The notes under the pieces are model-generated. The model saw nothing but the letters and a program-made list of their open reading frames with translations, made no database searches and had not been told where the DNA came from. A program made the position numbers and the translations under genes. From Pseudomonadota bacterium (GTDB lineage: Bacteria > Desulfobacterota > Desulfovibrionia > Desulfovibrionales > Desulfovibrionaceae): a stretch of 64,000 nucleotides of DNA. Location of the stretch: contig JAEYOJ010000157.1 of the NCBI GenBank assembly GCA_023411815.1, forward strand, positions 28,603 through 92,602. Reading direction: 5' to 3'. Positions within the stretch are counted from its first letter, which is position 1. Every line of letters begins with the position of its first letter. This document shows, one piece after another, positions 1 to 8,980 of this stretch.

Positions 1-528
1 GGCAAGCTTTTCCACATCGTCGGCCAAAGTGGTGAAACCCCGTCCCATACTTCCCAGTCTGGCGCTTTCGATGCGCGTCGATATGCCGAGCATTTGCAGT
101 TTCTTGACTATGCGCCGGAAATCTTGGCTCAAAGTCCTGAGCTTGCGGGAGACCTCGAGGATGGAATCGAGTTCCTGAAGACTCTGGCTGGATGTATCCC
201 CCCCTACGATCTTGCGCATGCGCTCAAGTTCGATGGACAGTTCCTCCGCTCCCCTGTCCAACTCCTCTCCGGAAGTCAATTCCGCGAGTTCAGAGGCCTG
301 ACGGGTCAAATCGCGCACGGAATGGGCGAATTCCTGGAGTCTGGCTCCCAAGGCGAGAAAATCCGCCTCTCGCCCTTCAATTATCTTGTTAACAGCCTTA
401 ACCACGCACTCAAGCGTTCCACCAAGCTGTCTGAGAGATCGCCCTTTGCCCGCATTATCAAGCGTCATGCCTCGTTCACCCAATTGCATAACCTGCCCGG
501 ATTCATATCGTGAAGAAAGCTCAGTCAT
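1..528 (-). CDS. MCP-like signalling protein, N-terminal part (runs off left edge)
   Basis: An open frame reads leftwards from ATG 528 to the window edge (176 codons, no stop). The first 145 residues are charged, helical and lack a signal peptide or membrane segment. The last visible stretch, about residues 145-176, contains GISTRIESARLGSMGRGF followed by TTLADDVEKLA. That closely follows the conserved hairpin of methyl-accepting chemotaxis proteins (consensus like [25 protein letters not shown]). So the product is probably a soluble chemotaxis-type or related coiled-coil signalling protein; the helical front could be a sensor or dimerisation region. A weak GAG ribosome site lies upstream of the ATG; an in-frame TTG three codons earlier is possible. 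The missing C-terminus prevents a firm subfamily call. Confidence 0.75.
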   Translation of the reverse strand, partial: MTELSSRYESGQVMQLGERGMTLDNAGKGRSLRQLGGTLECVVKAVNKIIEGREADFLALGARLQEFAHSVRDLTRQASELAELTSGEELDRGAEELSIELERMRKIVGGDTSSQSLQELDSILEVSRKLRTLSQDFRRIVKKLQMLGISTRIESARLGSMGRGFTTLADDVEKLA

Positions 529-982
529 GCTGCTCAATCATGAGGCTGTAGGTCATACCCGCCACCACGATTTGCATGCTCTGATTCCACAACGGACCGT
601 CCTGGCATTGCCAGCTTTCGCATTCCGTCTGCTTTTCTTTTCCAGATAAATGAACTTTCATTCAGCCATTTTCAAGCGGAAAAATGCATGCCGAGGCAGC
701 GTCACTTCTCTTGGCTATATTTCCAGAATGGAAAGTCTTGTCTGCATATCTTCAGTTTGACGGATTCCAAACGACGCACAAGCCTTTCGCCTCTGATCGT
801 GAGCAACAAGCCTCAAGGTGAGCCAGCAGACCCAGACGCAGCTTTTGCAAATTCCTGGCCACTTTATCGAATGGCATGGTAATAGAAAAGCCATGATGTA
901 ACCATGAAATATCTTTGGGCTTTGAGGACTTAGATAAAGATAGACGGATGCGGGGGAAAATCTGAACAACACTGAGGGGTAC
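529..982. other. Intergenic region between divergent genes
   Basis: This AT-richer stretch of about 450 bases separates the leftward MCP-like gene from the rightward methyltransferase. Open frames inside it have no ribosome site and no family-like sequence. It should contain both promoters, but I see no clear sigma-70 or sigma-54 site. Confidence 0.5.
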
Positions 983-1672
983 ATGAAAATCGGATCGAGT
1001 GAACTGGAAGAATACATAAAAAACCTGCCTAGCGAAAGCGTTTGGCGCCCCGTGCGTGATCATTCGGGCAAACTGTTGCGCCGAGGTGGTGGCAAATTTA
1101 CCGACATACTCCCTGAGACATTGGAAGGCGTCGTGTTCGCGGGAAAAAGCATCGCCGATCTTGGCTGCAATCTCGGCGCATACTCCCTGCTGGCGGCACA
1201 ACGTGGGGCGGCAAGGGTTCTCGGCGTGGACATCGATCCGGCCGTCGTCGCAGGCTGCCGACTGCTGGCTCTGGATTATGGTCTTGGAAACGCGGACTTC
1301 CGCACAGCGGATTTCCTCAAGGAAAACTTGAAAGAAAGCTGCGACCTGGTCATGCTCATCGACTTCATAGGCAGATCCGTCGTGGCCAAAGGCAAACTGA
1401 GGGCATGCTTACGTGCCATGGTCAATCTGGCTCGAAGCGAACTGCTCTTTACCCTTCGACCGGAGTACCACATCCAAAATGACCTGGGCTGCGATCAGAG
1501 GGAGTTATCAGGCTTCTACCCTCGGGATTATCTTCGGCACGGCCATGTTCAGGTGCTCGAGTTCGTCACGGATAGTCTGGAACAGGATTGGGAGATCGTT
1601 AGGGATTGTCCGGGCCGCTTCCGGGAGCATAATCTCAAAACTCGTGTTCGCGCATTCCGCAAGCAGGCCTGA
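983..1672 (+). CDS. Class I SAM-dependent methyltransferase
   Basis: A 229-residue soluble protein. The glycine-rich SAM-binding motif I is DLGCNLGAY at about residues 59-67, followed by the acidic end of strand 2 (RVLGVDIDP, about 78-86). This is the Rossmann-like class I methyltransferase fold; the wording resembles the CmoB/UbiG side of the superfamily. The substrate cannot be told. The start ATG has GAGG six bases upstream. It is followed by a convergent second methyltransferase, so the two do not form an operon. The C-terminal 60 residues are basic and unrecognised. Confidence 0.7.
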   Translation: MKIGSSELEEYIKNLPSESVWRPVRDHSGKLLRRGGGKFTDILPETLEGVVFAGKSIADLGCNLGAYSLLAAQRGAARVLGVDIDPAVVAGCRLLALDYGLGNADFRTADFLKENLKESCDLVMLIDFIGRSVVAKGKLRACLRAMVNLARSELLFTLRPEYHIQNDLGCDQRELSGFYPRDYLRHGHVQVLEFVTDSLEQDWEIVRDCPGRFREHNLKTRVRAFRKQA

Positions 1673-1675
1673 TCA

Positions 1676-1695
1676 CGGCAAGCAGCGGATTGCCG
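1676..1695 (+). terminator. Weak hairpin between convergent genes
   Basis: CGGCAA (1676-1681) and TTGCCG (1690-1695) form a 6-bp stem with an 8-base loop four bases after the methyltransferase stop. There is no T tract, so this is at most a weak terminator. Confidence 0.25.
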
Positions 1696-1773
1696 GCTGG
1701 AGTGCCCTGCCCCTCTGATGCCAAGTTCCGGCCAATCCAGTAGGACTTCGTCGGGAACACTTGCAGCAAGGCA

Positions 1774-2463
1774 TCATCGCTTGCGGTACAGCCCGATCCA
1801 GCCGGTCTTATGGCCTAGGAGCTTGCCAGAGCAGCGAAAGGTCAGGGCTAACAGTAAATTCCAGACCCTGGGGACCAGGTCGCCCCGTTTGAGCAGCAGA
1901 GAGCGGTTCAAGCGTAGCCGCCAGGGACTTCGCCGAAATTGGATGTCCACGAGCTGCAACGAGTGCATGGAATACGACTGCACCTGCTCGTCGTCCTTGC
2001 CGAAGAAATCTTTGATTCCTTGCGGATAATAGGGCTTAACGTGGTCGAAATCGAGAAAGAAGTCCTTGTGCATCAAGGGTGAGACTACGAGCAGCCAGCC
2101 TCCGGGACGCAGGCGGTCAAGATATGCATCCATGAACTTCAGCAACTGGTCGAAGGGAAAGTGCTCAATGACATGGGCCATGACCAGCAGGTCGTAGGTT
2201 TTTTGGCCGGCGCCCTGCTCAAACTCTCCGGCTTCATATACCGGCAGGCCGTTCCGCCTGGCCGACTCCACTTGTGCGGGATTCTTCTCCACGCCTTCCA
2301 GGCGGGAAAAACCCAACTTTTGCAGCAGGCGCATTTTTCGGCCAAAGCCGCACCCCACATCCAGCACCGCCAAGTCGCGCGGCAGAGGCTGCAGTATCTT
2401 GGCGATCCGCGCGCTCTCATCCCGCGCCAGTGACTTCGTCGCGCGCTCCAGCCATATTCGCAT
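1774..2463 (-). CDS. Class I SAM-dependent methyltransferase
   Basis: A 229-residue protein with motif I VLDVGCGFG (residues 33-41), an acidic strand-2 end in LEGVEKNP, and the typical motif VMAHVIEHF before a RPGGWLLVV strand. This is the Methyltransf_11/23 type found for many small-molecule, sugar and lipid methylases. It is divergent from the adjacent glycan cluster that starts at 2719 and could methylate a glycan or lipid product of it; that link is inference from position only. The C-terminal 60 residues are very basic, which may suit a membrane surface or a polyanionic substrate. Confidence 0.75.
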   Translation of the reverse strand: MRIWLERATKSLARDESARIAKILQPLPRDLAVLDVGCGFGRKMRLLQKLGFSRLEGVEKNPAQVESARRNGLPVYEAGEFEQGAGQKTYDLLVMAHVIEHFPFDQLLKFMDAYLDRLRPGGWLLVVSPLMHKDFFLDFDHVKPYYPQGIKDFFGKDDEQVQSYSMHSLQLVDIQFRRSPWRLRLNRSLLLKRGDLVPRVWNLLLALTFRCSGKLLGHKTGWIGLYRKR

Positions 2464-2718
2464 GCCGCACCTGCCTGAGGTTGATGTCCGATCCCGCCTT
2501 TATGATCCATGTACATACCCGAGTCTGAAGCGGCAATGTATGCTTTTCTTTCCGACTGACAGCCGGATGGCTGCTCGAACGCGAGAAAGACTGCTCCATG
2601 GACAAAAAACTTTTTTTCATTCAAAACTGGCGAGAATGCCCACCTCGTTTTCGTCGGGGGATTTTGTCGAGTTGGGCTGAACGCCACCGTGCACGACGGG
2701 GAGAACGGGCCGGAACGA

Positions 2719-3960
2719 ATGAGCAACACTTTCAATATCCTGATGTACTCCCACGACAGTTACGGGCTGGGGCACATCCGGAGAACACTTGCCATAGCCT
2801 CCCAGTTGCGACGCCCGAACGTGAACATCCTCATCCTCACGGGCTCGCCCATTGCCGGGCGTTTCGATTTCCCGGAGCAGGTCGATTTCGTGCGCATCCC
2901 GGGCATGATCAAGAAGAGCAACGATCTCTATCTGCCGCACTCCATCCGCATCGAAGCCCAGGAAGCCATGAGCATCCGCCAAAGCCTCATCAAGGCCACG
3001 GCAAAGGCCTTCGAGCCCGACCTGTTCGTCGTGGATAAGGCACCGCTCGGCCTCAAGCGCGAGGTAATTCCGGCGCTTAAATGGCTACGCAATACGAGTG
3101 AGATATCCTGCCGCACGGTCCTCGGCTTGCGGGACATCATGGACGATGCCCAGAGCACCATTGAAGACTGGCGCAGCAAGCGGATCTATGATGCCTTGGA
3201 AAAGTACTACTCCGAGATATGGGTCTACGGGCATCGTGAGATGTACGATCCCATCAAGGAATATGAGATCCCCGAGAGCATCAGCCAAAAAATGGTCTTT
3301 ACCGGCTATCTCCCGCGCAAGCCGCTCATCGATGGACATGAGTTCCATAAAGGAATGAGTGCAAACAGCCTGGGCGGGAATGGCAATGGGGTAAACTGCA
3401 ATGGCGGCGCAGGAATCGGCGGCCTGAAGGAAAAACGTGTGCTCGTGACCACGGGTGGAGGCGGTGACGGGTATAAGCTGATGGACGTCTACCTGCGCAT
3501 GCTGGAGGCATGGCCGGCGGGGCATCGCAGCGTCGTGGTTACCGGCCCGTTCATGCCCACGCCCGAACGAAAGGACATCGCTGCCCGCGCAAAAAAGCTC
3601 GGCGTGCGCTATTATCACTTCTGCCGTCAGATGGAGCAGCTCATGGCCTCGGCCGACCTTGTGGTGAGCATGGGCGGCTACAACACCGTCTGCGAGATAC
3701 TGAGCCAGCGCAAAGTTTCGCTCATCGTGCCCCGCGAGACGCCGCGTCTGGAGCAACTCATTCGAGCCCGGGTGCTCAATGCCAAGGGACTGGTCGATTA
3801 CCTGGTCTGGCAGGAGCTTTCGCCTGACCGGCTGCGGGACAAGATCACGGCATTGCTGTCCGATCCGCAACCCTATGTCGAAGCCGTGCAGAACTTCCGC
3901 TTCACCGGTCTGGAAGTCATGCGCCAGCGGCTGGCGGCGTTTCAGACGGGAGCAGCGTAA
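2719..3960 (+). CDS. Glycosyltransferase of the COG4671/MurG-like GT-B type
   Basis: A 413-residue cytoplasmic protein, first gene of the long rightward cluster. It begins NILMYSHDSYGLGHIRR, the N-terminal glycine/histidine turn typical of the predicted glycosyltransferases related to MurG and GT28. The C-terminal half has VSMGGYNTVCEIL near residue 317, which matches the donor-sugar-binding loop of these enzymes. A glycine- and asparagine-rich linker (about residues 220-235) separates the two GT-B domains. I chose ATG 2719; a GTG at 2689 would add ten residues that do not look conserved. The stop overlaps the ATG of the next glycosyltransferase. Donor and acceptor sugars are unknown. Confidence 0.75.
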   Translation: MSNTFNILMYSHDSYGLGHIRRTLAIASQLRRPNVNILILTGSPIAGRFDFPEQVDFVRIPGMIKKSNDLYLPHSIRIEAQEAMSIRQSLIKATAKAFEPDLFVVDKAPLGLKREVIPALKWLRNTSEISCRTVLGLRDIMDDAQSTIEDWRSKRIYDALEKYYSEIWVYGHREMYDPIKEYEIPESISQKMVFTGYLPRKPLIDGHEFHKGMSANSLGGNGNGVNCNGGAGIGGLKEKRVLVTTGGGGDGYKLMDVYLRMLEAWPAGHRSVVVTGPFMPTPERKDIAARAKKLGVRYYHFCRQMEQLMASADLVVSMGGYNTVCEILSQRKVSLIVPRETPRLEQLIRARVLNAKGLVDYLVWQELSPDRLRDKITALLSDPQPYVEAVQNFRFTGLEVMRQRLAAFQTGAA

Positions 3961-5198
3961 TGGAGCCCGGAACCATCGGCATGATCCTCAAGGGCTATCC
4001 GCGCATATCGGAAACCTTCATCTCCAACGAGATCCTGCTGCTGGAGTCCCTGGGCTTCCGCATCCACATCATCTCCATGCGGGAACCGAGAGAAGGTTTC
4101 ACGCATGGCAGCGTGCGGCGCATCCGGGCGAAGGTAAGCTATCTGCCCAGCGAACTGGTCACGGGGCTGCCTCGCCTTTCGCCGTCCTTCCTGAGCTTAT
4201 GGCGCTCGCGGCCGCGAGAAACCCGCGCCGCTCTGTCCCTTGCCTGGCGCAGATATCAGCGCACGCGCAAGCTGGCCACATTCAAGCATCTGCTCCAGGG
4301 AGCTTACATCGTCCGTAAGGTCCTGCCCGGCTCGGGCATCACCCACCTGCACGCCCACTTCGCCCATTCGCCGACTTCCGTGGCCATGTTCGCCTCGCTG
4401 CTTTGCGGGCTGCCCTTCAGCTTTACGGCCCACGCCAAGGACGTCTGGACCCAGGAACCCGGACAGCTTGCCGAGAAGATCGACCGGGCCAGGTTTGTGG
4501 TCACCTGCACCCGCGCCAACGGTGCATACCTGGCTGATCTGGGCAGCGAGCGCACGCCTATTTACACGGTGTACCACGGCATCGACCTGCAATTCTTCGC
4601 GCCCAATGGACGACTCCCGACGGCCCGGCCGCCCTTCCGTATCCTGACCGTGGCAAGGCTCACGGGCAAGAAGGGCCTGTCTACCGTGCTCCGGGCTATC
4701 AAGCTGCTGCGGCAGCGTGGGCTGGCCTTCCGCTATGAGCTCATCGGCGAGGGCGAGCAGCGGATGGAGTTGGAAGCCTTGGTGCGTGAATCGGGCCTGG
4801 AGGATGTCGTGAGCATGCCCGGAGTGCAGGCGCACGAAACGGTCCGGGAGAAACTCCGGCAAGCCGATGCCTTTGTCCTGGGCAGTCGGGTTCAGCACAA
4901 CGGCGACCGCGACGGGATACCCAACGTGCTGGCCGAGAGCATGGCCATGGGCGTTCCCGTGGTGGCCACCTCGGTTTCGGCCCTGCCTGAAATCATAGAG
5001 GACGGCATGACGGGCCTGCTCGTGCCGCCCGATGACTCCCAGGCCATGGCCGCGGCCCTGGAGCGCGCGCTCACGGACGAGGAACTGCGCAAACGCATGA
5101 TCCCGGCCGCGCAGAAGAAGGTGCGGCAATGCTTCGACAACCAGCGGCTTATTCAGGACCTAGCCACGATCCTGCGCCGCGAGGCTCCGGGGATCTGA
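3960..5198 (+). CDS. Family 4 glycosyltransferase
   Basis: A 412-residue GT-B protein whose first base is the last base of the upstream stop codon (TAATG). The N-terminus MILKGYPRISETFI and the HLHAHFAH motif are typical of WcaL/AmsK-like GT4 enzymes of exopolysaccharide synthesis. The C-terminal domain has NVLAESMAMGVPVVATSV followed by PEIIEDGMTGLL (about residues 320-350), carrying the E-x7-E-like donor site. The enzyme should add a sugar from a nucleotide donor to a lipid-linked or soluble acceptor at the inner membrane face. Tight coupling implies the same pathway as its neighbours. Confidence 0.85.
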   Translation: MEPGTIGMILKGYPRISETFISNEILLLESLGFRIHIISMREPREGFTHGSVRRIRAKVSYLPSELVTGLPRLSPSFLSLWRSRPRETRAALSLAWRRYQRTRKLATFKHLLQGAYIVRKVLPGSGITHLHAHFAHSPTSVAMFASLLCGLPFSFTAHAKDVWTQEPGQLAEKIDRARFVVTCTRANGAYLADLGSERTPIYTVYHGIDLQFFAPNGRLPTARPPFRILTVARLTGKKGLSTVLRAIKLLRQRGLAFRYELIGEGEQRMELEALVRESGLEDVVSMPGVQAHETVREKLRQADAFVLGSRVQHNGDRDGIPNVLAESMAMGVPVVATSVSALPEIIEDGMTGLLVPPDDSQAMAAALERALTDEELRKRMIPAAQKKVRQCFDNQRLIQDLATILRREAPGI

Positions 5199-5201
5199 AG
5201 C

Positions 5202-6320
5202 ATGCGCATCGCCTTTTACGCACCTTTCAAACCCCTGGGGCATCCCAACCCGTCCGGCGACCTGACCATCGGTACGGGGCTGCACGACTTCCTGAGCCGG
5301 AGCAACGAGGTCGTCCAGGCCAGCCGCTTGCGCAGCCGCTGGATCTACTGGAAGCCGTGGCAATGGCCGCAAGTCTTGCTGGAGCGCGTGCAGGCGGAAC
5401 GCACCGCCAATGGCTGCAACCTGTGGCTGACCTATCATACCTACTACAAAGCCCCGGATCTGCTCGGTCCGGCCTGCGCGCGCAGGCTCGGCGTGCCTTA
5501 TGCCGTGTTCCAGGGCATCTACTCCACCAAGGTGCGCCGAAGCTTGAAGACCTGTCCGGGTTTTCTGCTCAACCGCAAGGCATTGCTGGCCGCATCCGTG
5601 GTATTCAGCAACAAGCGGGACGACCTCGCCAACTTGGCGCGAATCATCCCCAAGGATCGTCTGCGCTATGTGCCGCCCGGCATCTTCCCGGAGCAGTTCG
5701 CGTTCGACGCTGATTCCCGCGAGCGGCTGCGCAAGAAATGGGGCGCGGAAAAAAGGCCGGTGATACTTTCCGCGGCCATGTTCCGCGACGACGTGAAGAC
5801 CAAGGGGCTGAAATTTCTCTTCCGGGCCTGCGGCACCCTTGCGTTCCAGGGCAAGGACTTCCTGCTAGCCGTGGCCGGCGATGGCGTCATGCGCCACCAC
5901 CTGGAGGCCTTGGCCCGCGAGCGGCTGCCCGGCCGGGTCATCTTCCTGGGCAAGGTGCCCAGGCCAAAACTCTTCGAGTTCTACAGCGCCGCGGACGTGT
6001 TCGCTTTCCCCGGAATTCGCGAGTCCTTGGGCATGGTATTCCTGGAAGCGCAATCCTGCGGCTTGCCGGTCGTTGCCTTTGATGGCTGGGGCATTCCGGA
6101 GGTTGTCGCCAACGGCGAGACCGGTCTGCTCTGCCGCCCGTTCGCCGAGGAAGCCTTCCAGGCCGCCATATCCAGACTGCTGGATGATGCCACGCTACGC
6201 CAAGGCATGAGCCACGCAGCCGCCGATCGTGTACGTCTGCACCATGATCTCAACCGCAACTACCGGCAGGTCGAGTCAGAACTGCAAGAAGTGGCGCGTC
6301 GAGCCAGGAGGAGTAACTGA
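5202..6320 (+). CDS. Family 4 glycosyltransferase
   Basis: A 372-residue GT-B protein starting three bases after the previous stop. The start MRIAFYAPFKPLGHPNPSGD is the usual first strand and loop of GT4. The C-terminal donor domain has FAFPGIRESLGMVFLEAQSC and, further on, PEVVANGETGLL (about residues 265-310), with the two glutamates expected of a retaining GT4. It is shorter than the previous gene and has a different acceptor domain, so it should make a different linkage. The stop overlaps the ATG of the histidine phosphatase. Confidence 0.85.
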   Translation: MRIAFYAPFKPLGHPNPSGDLTIGTGLHDFLSRSNEVVQASRLRSRWIYWKPWQWPQVLLERVQAERTANGCNLWLTYHTYYKAPDLLGPACARRLGVPYAVFQGIYSTKVRRSLKTCPGFLLNRKALLAASVVFSNKRDDLANLARIIPKDRLRYVPPGIFPEQFAFDADSRERLRKKWGAEKRPVILSAAMFRDDVKTKGLKFLFRACGTLAFQGKDFLLAVAGDGVMRHHLEALARERLPGRVIFLGKVPRPKLFEFYSAADVFAFPGIRESLGMVFLEAQSCGLPVVAFDGWGIPEVVANGETGLLCRPFAEEAFQAAISRLLDDATLRQGMSHAAADRVRLHHDLNRNYRQVESELQEVARRARRSN

Positions 6321-6937
6321 TGGCCGCCACACGCTTTCTAATCATGCGCCATGCCCCCACAGCCTGGAACCAGGAGCGGCGCATCCAGGGCCAGTACGAC
6401 ACGCCCCTTTCGCCACAAGGATTGGACTTGGCCCGTCACTGGGCTCAGGCCTTGCTCGAGCATGACTTCCAGGCGGTCCTGGCCAGCGATCTGCGCAGGG
6501 CCCAGGAGACTGTCGAGGCTGTTGTGAATGACAAAGAGCTGCCGTCCATGGCCGATCCTCGGCTTCGAGAGCAAAATTGGGGAAATTGGACAGGCATGCT
6601 TCTTTCGGAAGTGACGGCTAAGGAAGAGTTCAGGATACAGGCAGAGCGAGGCTGGGAATTCCGTCCGCCGGGAGGCGAAAACCGCAGAGAGGTCCTGCAA
6701 AGGACCTTGGACGCGCTGGCGGATGCCGATCATCGCTGGCCGGGCCACACCGTGCTCGTGGTCGCCCACCAAGGCGTCATCAAATGCCTGCTCTACCATG
6801 CTCAGTCGCATCCCATGCTGCCAGGGAACCCGCTGCTGGATAAAGGCTACAGCCTCCACCTTCTGGAGCTCGAAGACCAGGGGCTAATCCTTCGTGGCCC
6901 AGGATGGCCGTTGCCGGAAGGTCTGGAAACGCCATGA
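6320..6937 (+). CDS. Histidine phosphatase (phosphoglycerate-mutase-like)
   Basis: A 205-residue branch-1 histidine phosphatase. The catalytic motif is RHAPTAWN (residues 10-17), where most relatives have RHGET; the nucleophilic histidine is kept. SDLRRAQET supplies the second arginine, and VVAHQGVI (about residue 148) the second histidine. Family members such as CobC, GpmB and SixA remove phosphate from small metabolites, sugars or phosphohistidine. Inside a glycosyltransferase operon it may dephosphorylate a sugar or nucleotide-sugar intermediate; this is inference. It overlaps both neighbours by a few bases. Confidence 0.8.
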   Translation: MAATRFLIMRHAPTAWNQERRIQGQYDTPLSPQGLDLARHWAQALLEHDFQAVLASDLRRAQETVEAVVNDKELPSMADPRLREQNWGNWTGMLLSEVTAKEEFRIQAERGWEFRPPGGENRREVLQRTLDALADADHRWPGHTVLVVAHQGVIKCLLYHAQSHPMLPGNPLLDKGYSLHLLELEDQGLILRGPGWPLPEGLETP

Positions 6938-8094
6938 GAGTCGCATACTATTGCCAGCACGTGCTTGGTATGGGCCATTTCTTCCGGAGTCTGGAGATCG
7001 CCAAGGCTCTGGCCGGCCACCAGGTTGATCTGATCTCGGGCGGACCGGAAGTGCAGGTTGAATTGCCTGCGCATGTTTCTCTTTTCCGCCTTCCTGGACT
7101 GATGATGAACGACGACTTTTCGGAATTGTTTCCCCTGGAGTCCGGCCTGAGCCTGGATGAAGTCAAAAACGAACGAATGCAGTTGCTTGGCGAGCGGTTT
7201 CTCCTGTTCCCACCCGATCTGTTTCTGGTGGAGCTTTTTCCCTTTGGCCGCAACCAGTTCAGCTTCGAGCTTCTGCCCTTGCTCAAGGATATCCGGGAAG
7301 GCCGTTTCGGTCCGGTAAAGGTGGTTTGCAGCCTGCGCGATGTCCTTGTGGAAAAGCGCGACCGGCAAAAATACGAAGCGCGAGTCGTGAAGCGGCTCAA
7401 CGAATATTTCGATCTGCTGGTCGTGCATGCCGACCCGAAGCTGCTGCGCCTGGATGAAACCTTTGAAAGCCTGGACCGGGTTCGCATCCCGGTGCGTTAT
7501 ACCGGCTTCGTCACCACCAAGCCCGCACCCGGCGCCGGTGTCGCTCTGCGCCGGGAACTCGGCCAGAACCCTGGCCAAAAGCTTGTCGTGGCCAGCATAG
7601 GCGGCGGGAAAGTCGGTGGAAGGCTGCTGTTTTCCGCCTTGCAGGCTTTCGCTCTCCTGGATCACAAGGATTCGCGGATGCACGTCTTCAGCGGGCCATA
7701 CATGGACCCGGCGGAGTTCCTGGCCCTAGAGAAGCTGGCGTCGGCAATACCCGGAATCGTCCTTGAACGCTTTACCGACCGCTTTCTGGACTATCTGGAT
7801 GCGGCGGACCTGTCCCTGAGCCAAGCCGGATACAATACAGCCATGAACATCCTGGCCAGCGGTGTACCCGCTCTGGTCTGGCCATTCGACCAGAATCGCG
7901 AGCAGCGCCTGCGCGCCGAAAAGCTGATGCGGCTCGGCGCGTTGAGCATTTTAGATGATGCCGATCTGCCTCCAGAACGTCTGGCCACGCGCATGGCCGA
8001 GGCGATGAATTCCGGCAAGCGATCCGGTCCGCCGCCTGTCGATTTGGAGGGCGCGTCCAATACGGCCAGACTGTTGGAGGATTTCGCGGGATGA
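6934..8094 (+). CDS. Second COG4671/MurG-like glycosyltransferase
   Basis: A 386-residue protein starting at ATG 6934, which overlaps the phosphatase stop as ATGA. The start MRVAYYCQHVLGMGHFFRSL repeats the GMGH turn of the gene at 2719, and LSQAGYNTAMNIL near the C-terminus repeats its GGYNT loop. The two are therefore diverged paralogues of the same GT-B family, placed at both ends of the glycosyltransferase block. An in-frame start at 6904 exists but lies inside the phosphatase frame and is less likely. Function: sugar transfer on an unknown acceptor at the cytoplasmic face. Confidence 0.75.
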   Translation: MRVAYYCQHVLGMGHFFRSLEIAKALAGHQVDLISGGPEVQVELPAHVSLFRLPGLMMNDDFSELFPLESGLSLDEVKNERMQLLGERFLLFPPDLFLVELFPFGRNQFSFELLPLLKDIREGRFGPVKVVCSLRDVLVEKRDRQKYEARVVKRLNEYFDLLVVHADPKLLRLDETFESLDRVRIPVRYTGFVTTKPAPGAGVALRRELGQNPGQKLVVASIGGGKVGGRLLFSALQAFALLDHKDSRMHVFSGPYMDPAEFLALEKLASAIPGIVLERFTDRFLDYLDAADLSLSQAGYNTAMNILASGVPALVWPFDQNREQRLRAEKLMRLGALSILDDADLPPERLATRMAEAMNSGKRSGPPPVDLEGASNTARLLEDFAG

Positions 8095-8882
8095 CGACAT
8101 ACACGCCCTGCGAACTCTGGAGGCGGCCGCCCGCGGATGCACTGGAGCGCCTTGAGCGAGCCATTGGCAATGCCTCAGGTCGGCCGGCCACGGTCTTCTT
8201 TCGCGCCGACGACATCGGCCTGCCGGGCAGTCAACTGGCAGGCATGACGGCCCTCTTCGTCCGCCGCGGCGTACCTCTGGCCCTGGCTGTCGTCCCGACG
8301 TGGCTGCCCATGCGGCATGCGGATCTGAAGAGCCAACTCGCGCCCGGCGGAGATTTGTGGTGCCTGCACCAGCACGGTTTCCGGCATGCGAACCACGAGC
8401 AGGGAACTCCGGCCAGGAAGAAAAGTGAATTTGGACCGGCACGCTCCGTGGAAGCCAAACAGCGGGACATTTTCAGGGGCCGCGATATCCTGGAAAGCCA
8501 TTTCGGGGAACGCCTGTATCCCCTGTTCACTCCACCCTGGAATCGGTGCGACGGCGAGACGCTGAGCATCTTGGCCGAACTCGGCTTCAAGGCTGTATCG
8601 CGCAGCGCCGGGGCACGGCCAACGACTCCACGAGACTTGCAGGAACTGACAGTCAACGTGGACCTGCACACCCGCAAGGAGCCGACGGCCGAATCCGCTC
8701 TTGCCGCGCTGCTCGATGAACTGGAGCAAGGCCTTGCCAAAGGGCATTGCGGCATCATGCTCCACCATCAACGCATGAACCGCGCGGCGCTTGAATTCCT
8801 GGATCGTCTGCTGACCGTCATCGGGCGGACCGCCGGTCTACGCATGGCGCATCCGGCCGATCTCCTGGCGGATGCACGGTGA
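8091..8882 (+). CDS. Polysaccharide-deacetylase-like (NodB-fold) protein
   Basis: A 263-residue protein overlapping the preceding stop (ATGA). It shows a carbohydrate esterase 4-like pattern: RADDIG (about residues 37-42) in place of the usual FDDG metal/acid motif, LHQHGFRHAN (about 90-100) for the histidine motif, and FTPPWNRCDG (about 145) for the arginine motif. No signal peptide is visible, so it probably acts in the cytoplasm on a lipid-linked sugar, for example removing an acetyl group before further transfer. The divergence of motif 1 leaves open a related deacetylase or a non-catalytic role. Confidence 0.7.
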   Translation: MTTYTPCELWRRPPADALERLERAIGNASGRPATVFFRADDIGLPGSQLAGMTALFVRRGVPLALAVVPTWLPMRHADLKSQLAPGGDLWCLHQHGFRHANHEQGTPARKKSEFGPARSVEAKQRDIFRGRDILESHFGERLYPLFTPPWNRCDGETLSILAELGFKAVSRSAGARPTTPRDLQELTVNVDLHTRKEPTAESALAALLDELEQGLAKGHCGIMLHHQRMNRAALEFLDRLLTVIGRTAGLRMAHPADLLADAR

Positions 8883-8980
8883 CATACGCCGCGAATCGGT
8901 TGCATTTTCCCTCTCATGGGATACCGTAGGAAGAGTGGTCCCAGGCCGAATGGGCAAGGTTCAGACAAGGCAGGAACGGA

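Noticed and set aside
94..513. 139-codon plus-strand frame at the left edge
   Set aside because: The opposite strand encodes the MCP-like protein over the same bases with a recognisable signalling hairpin.
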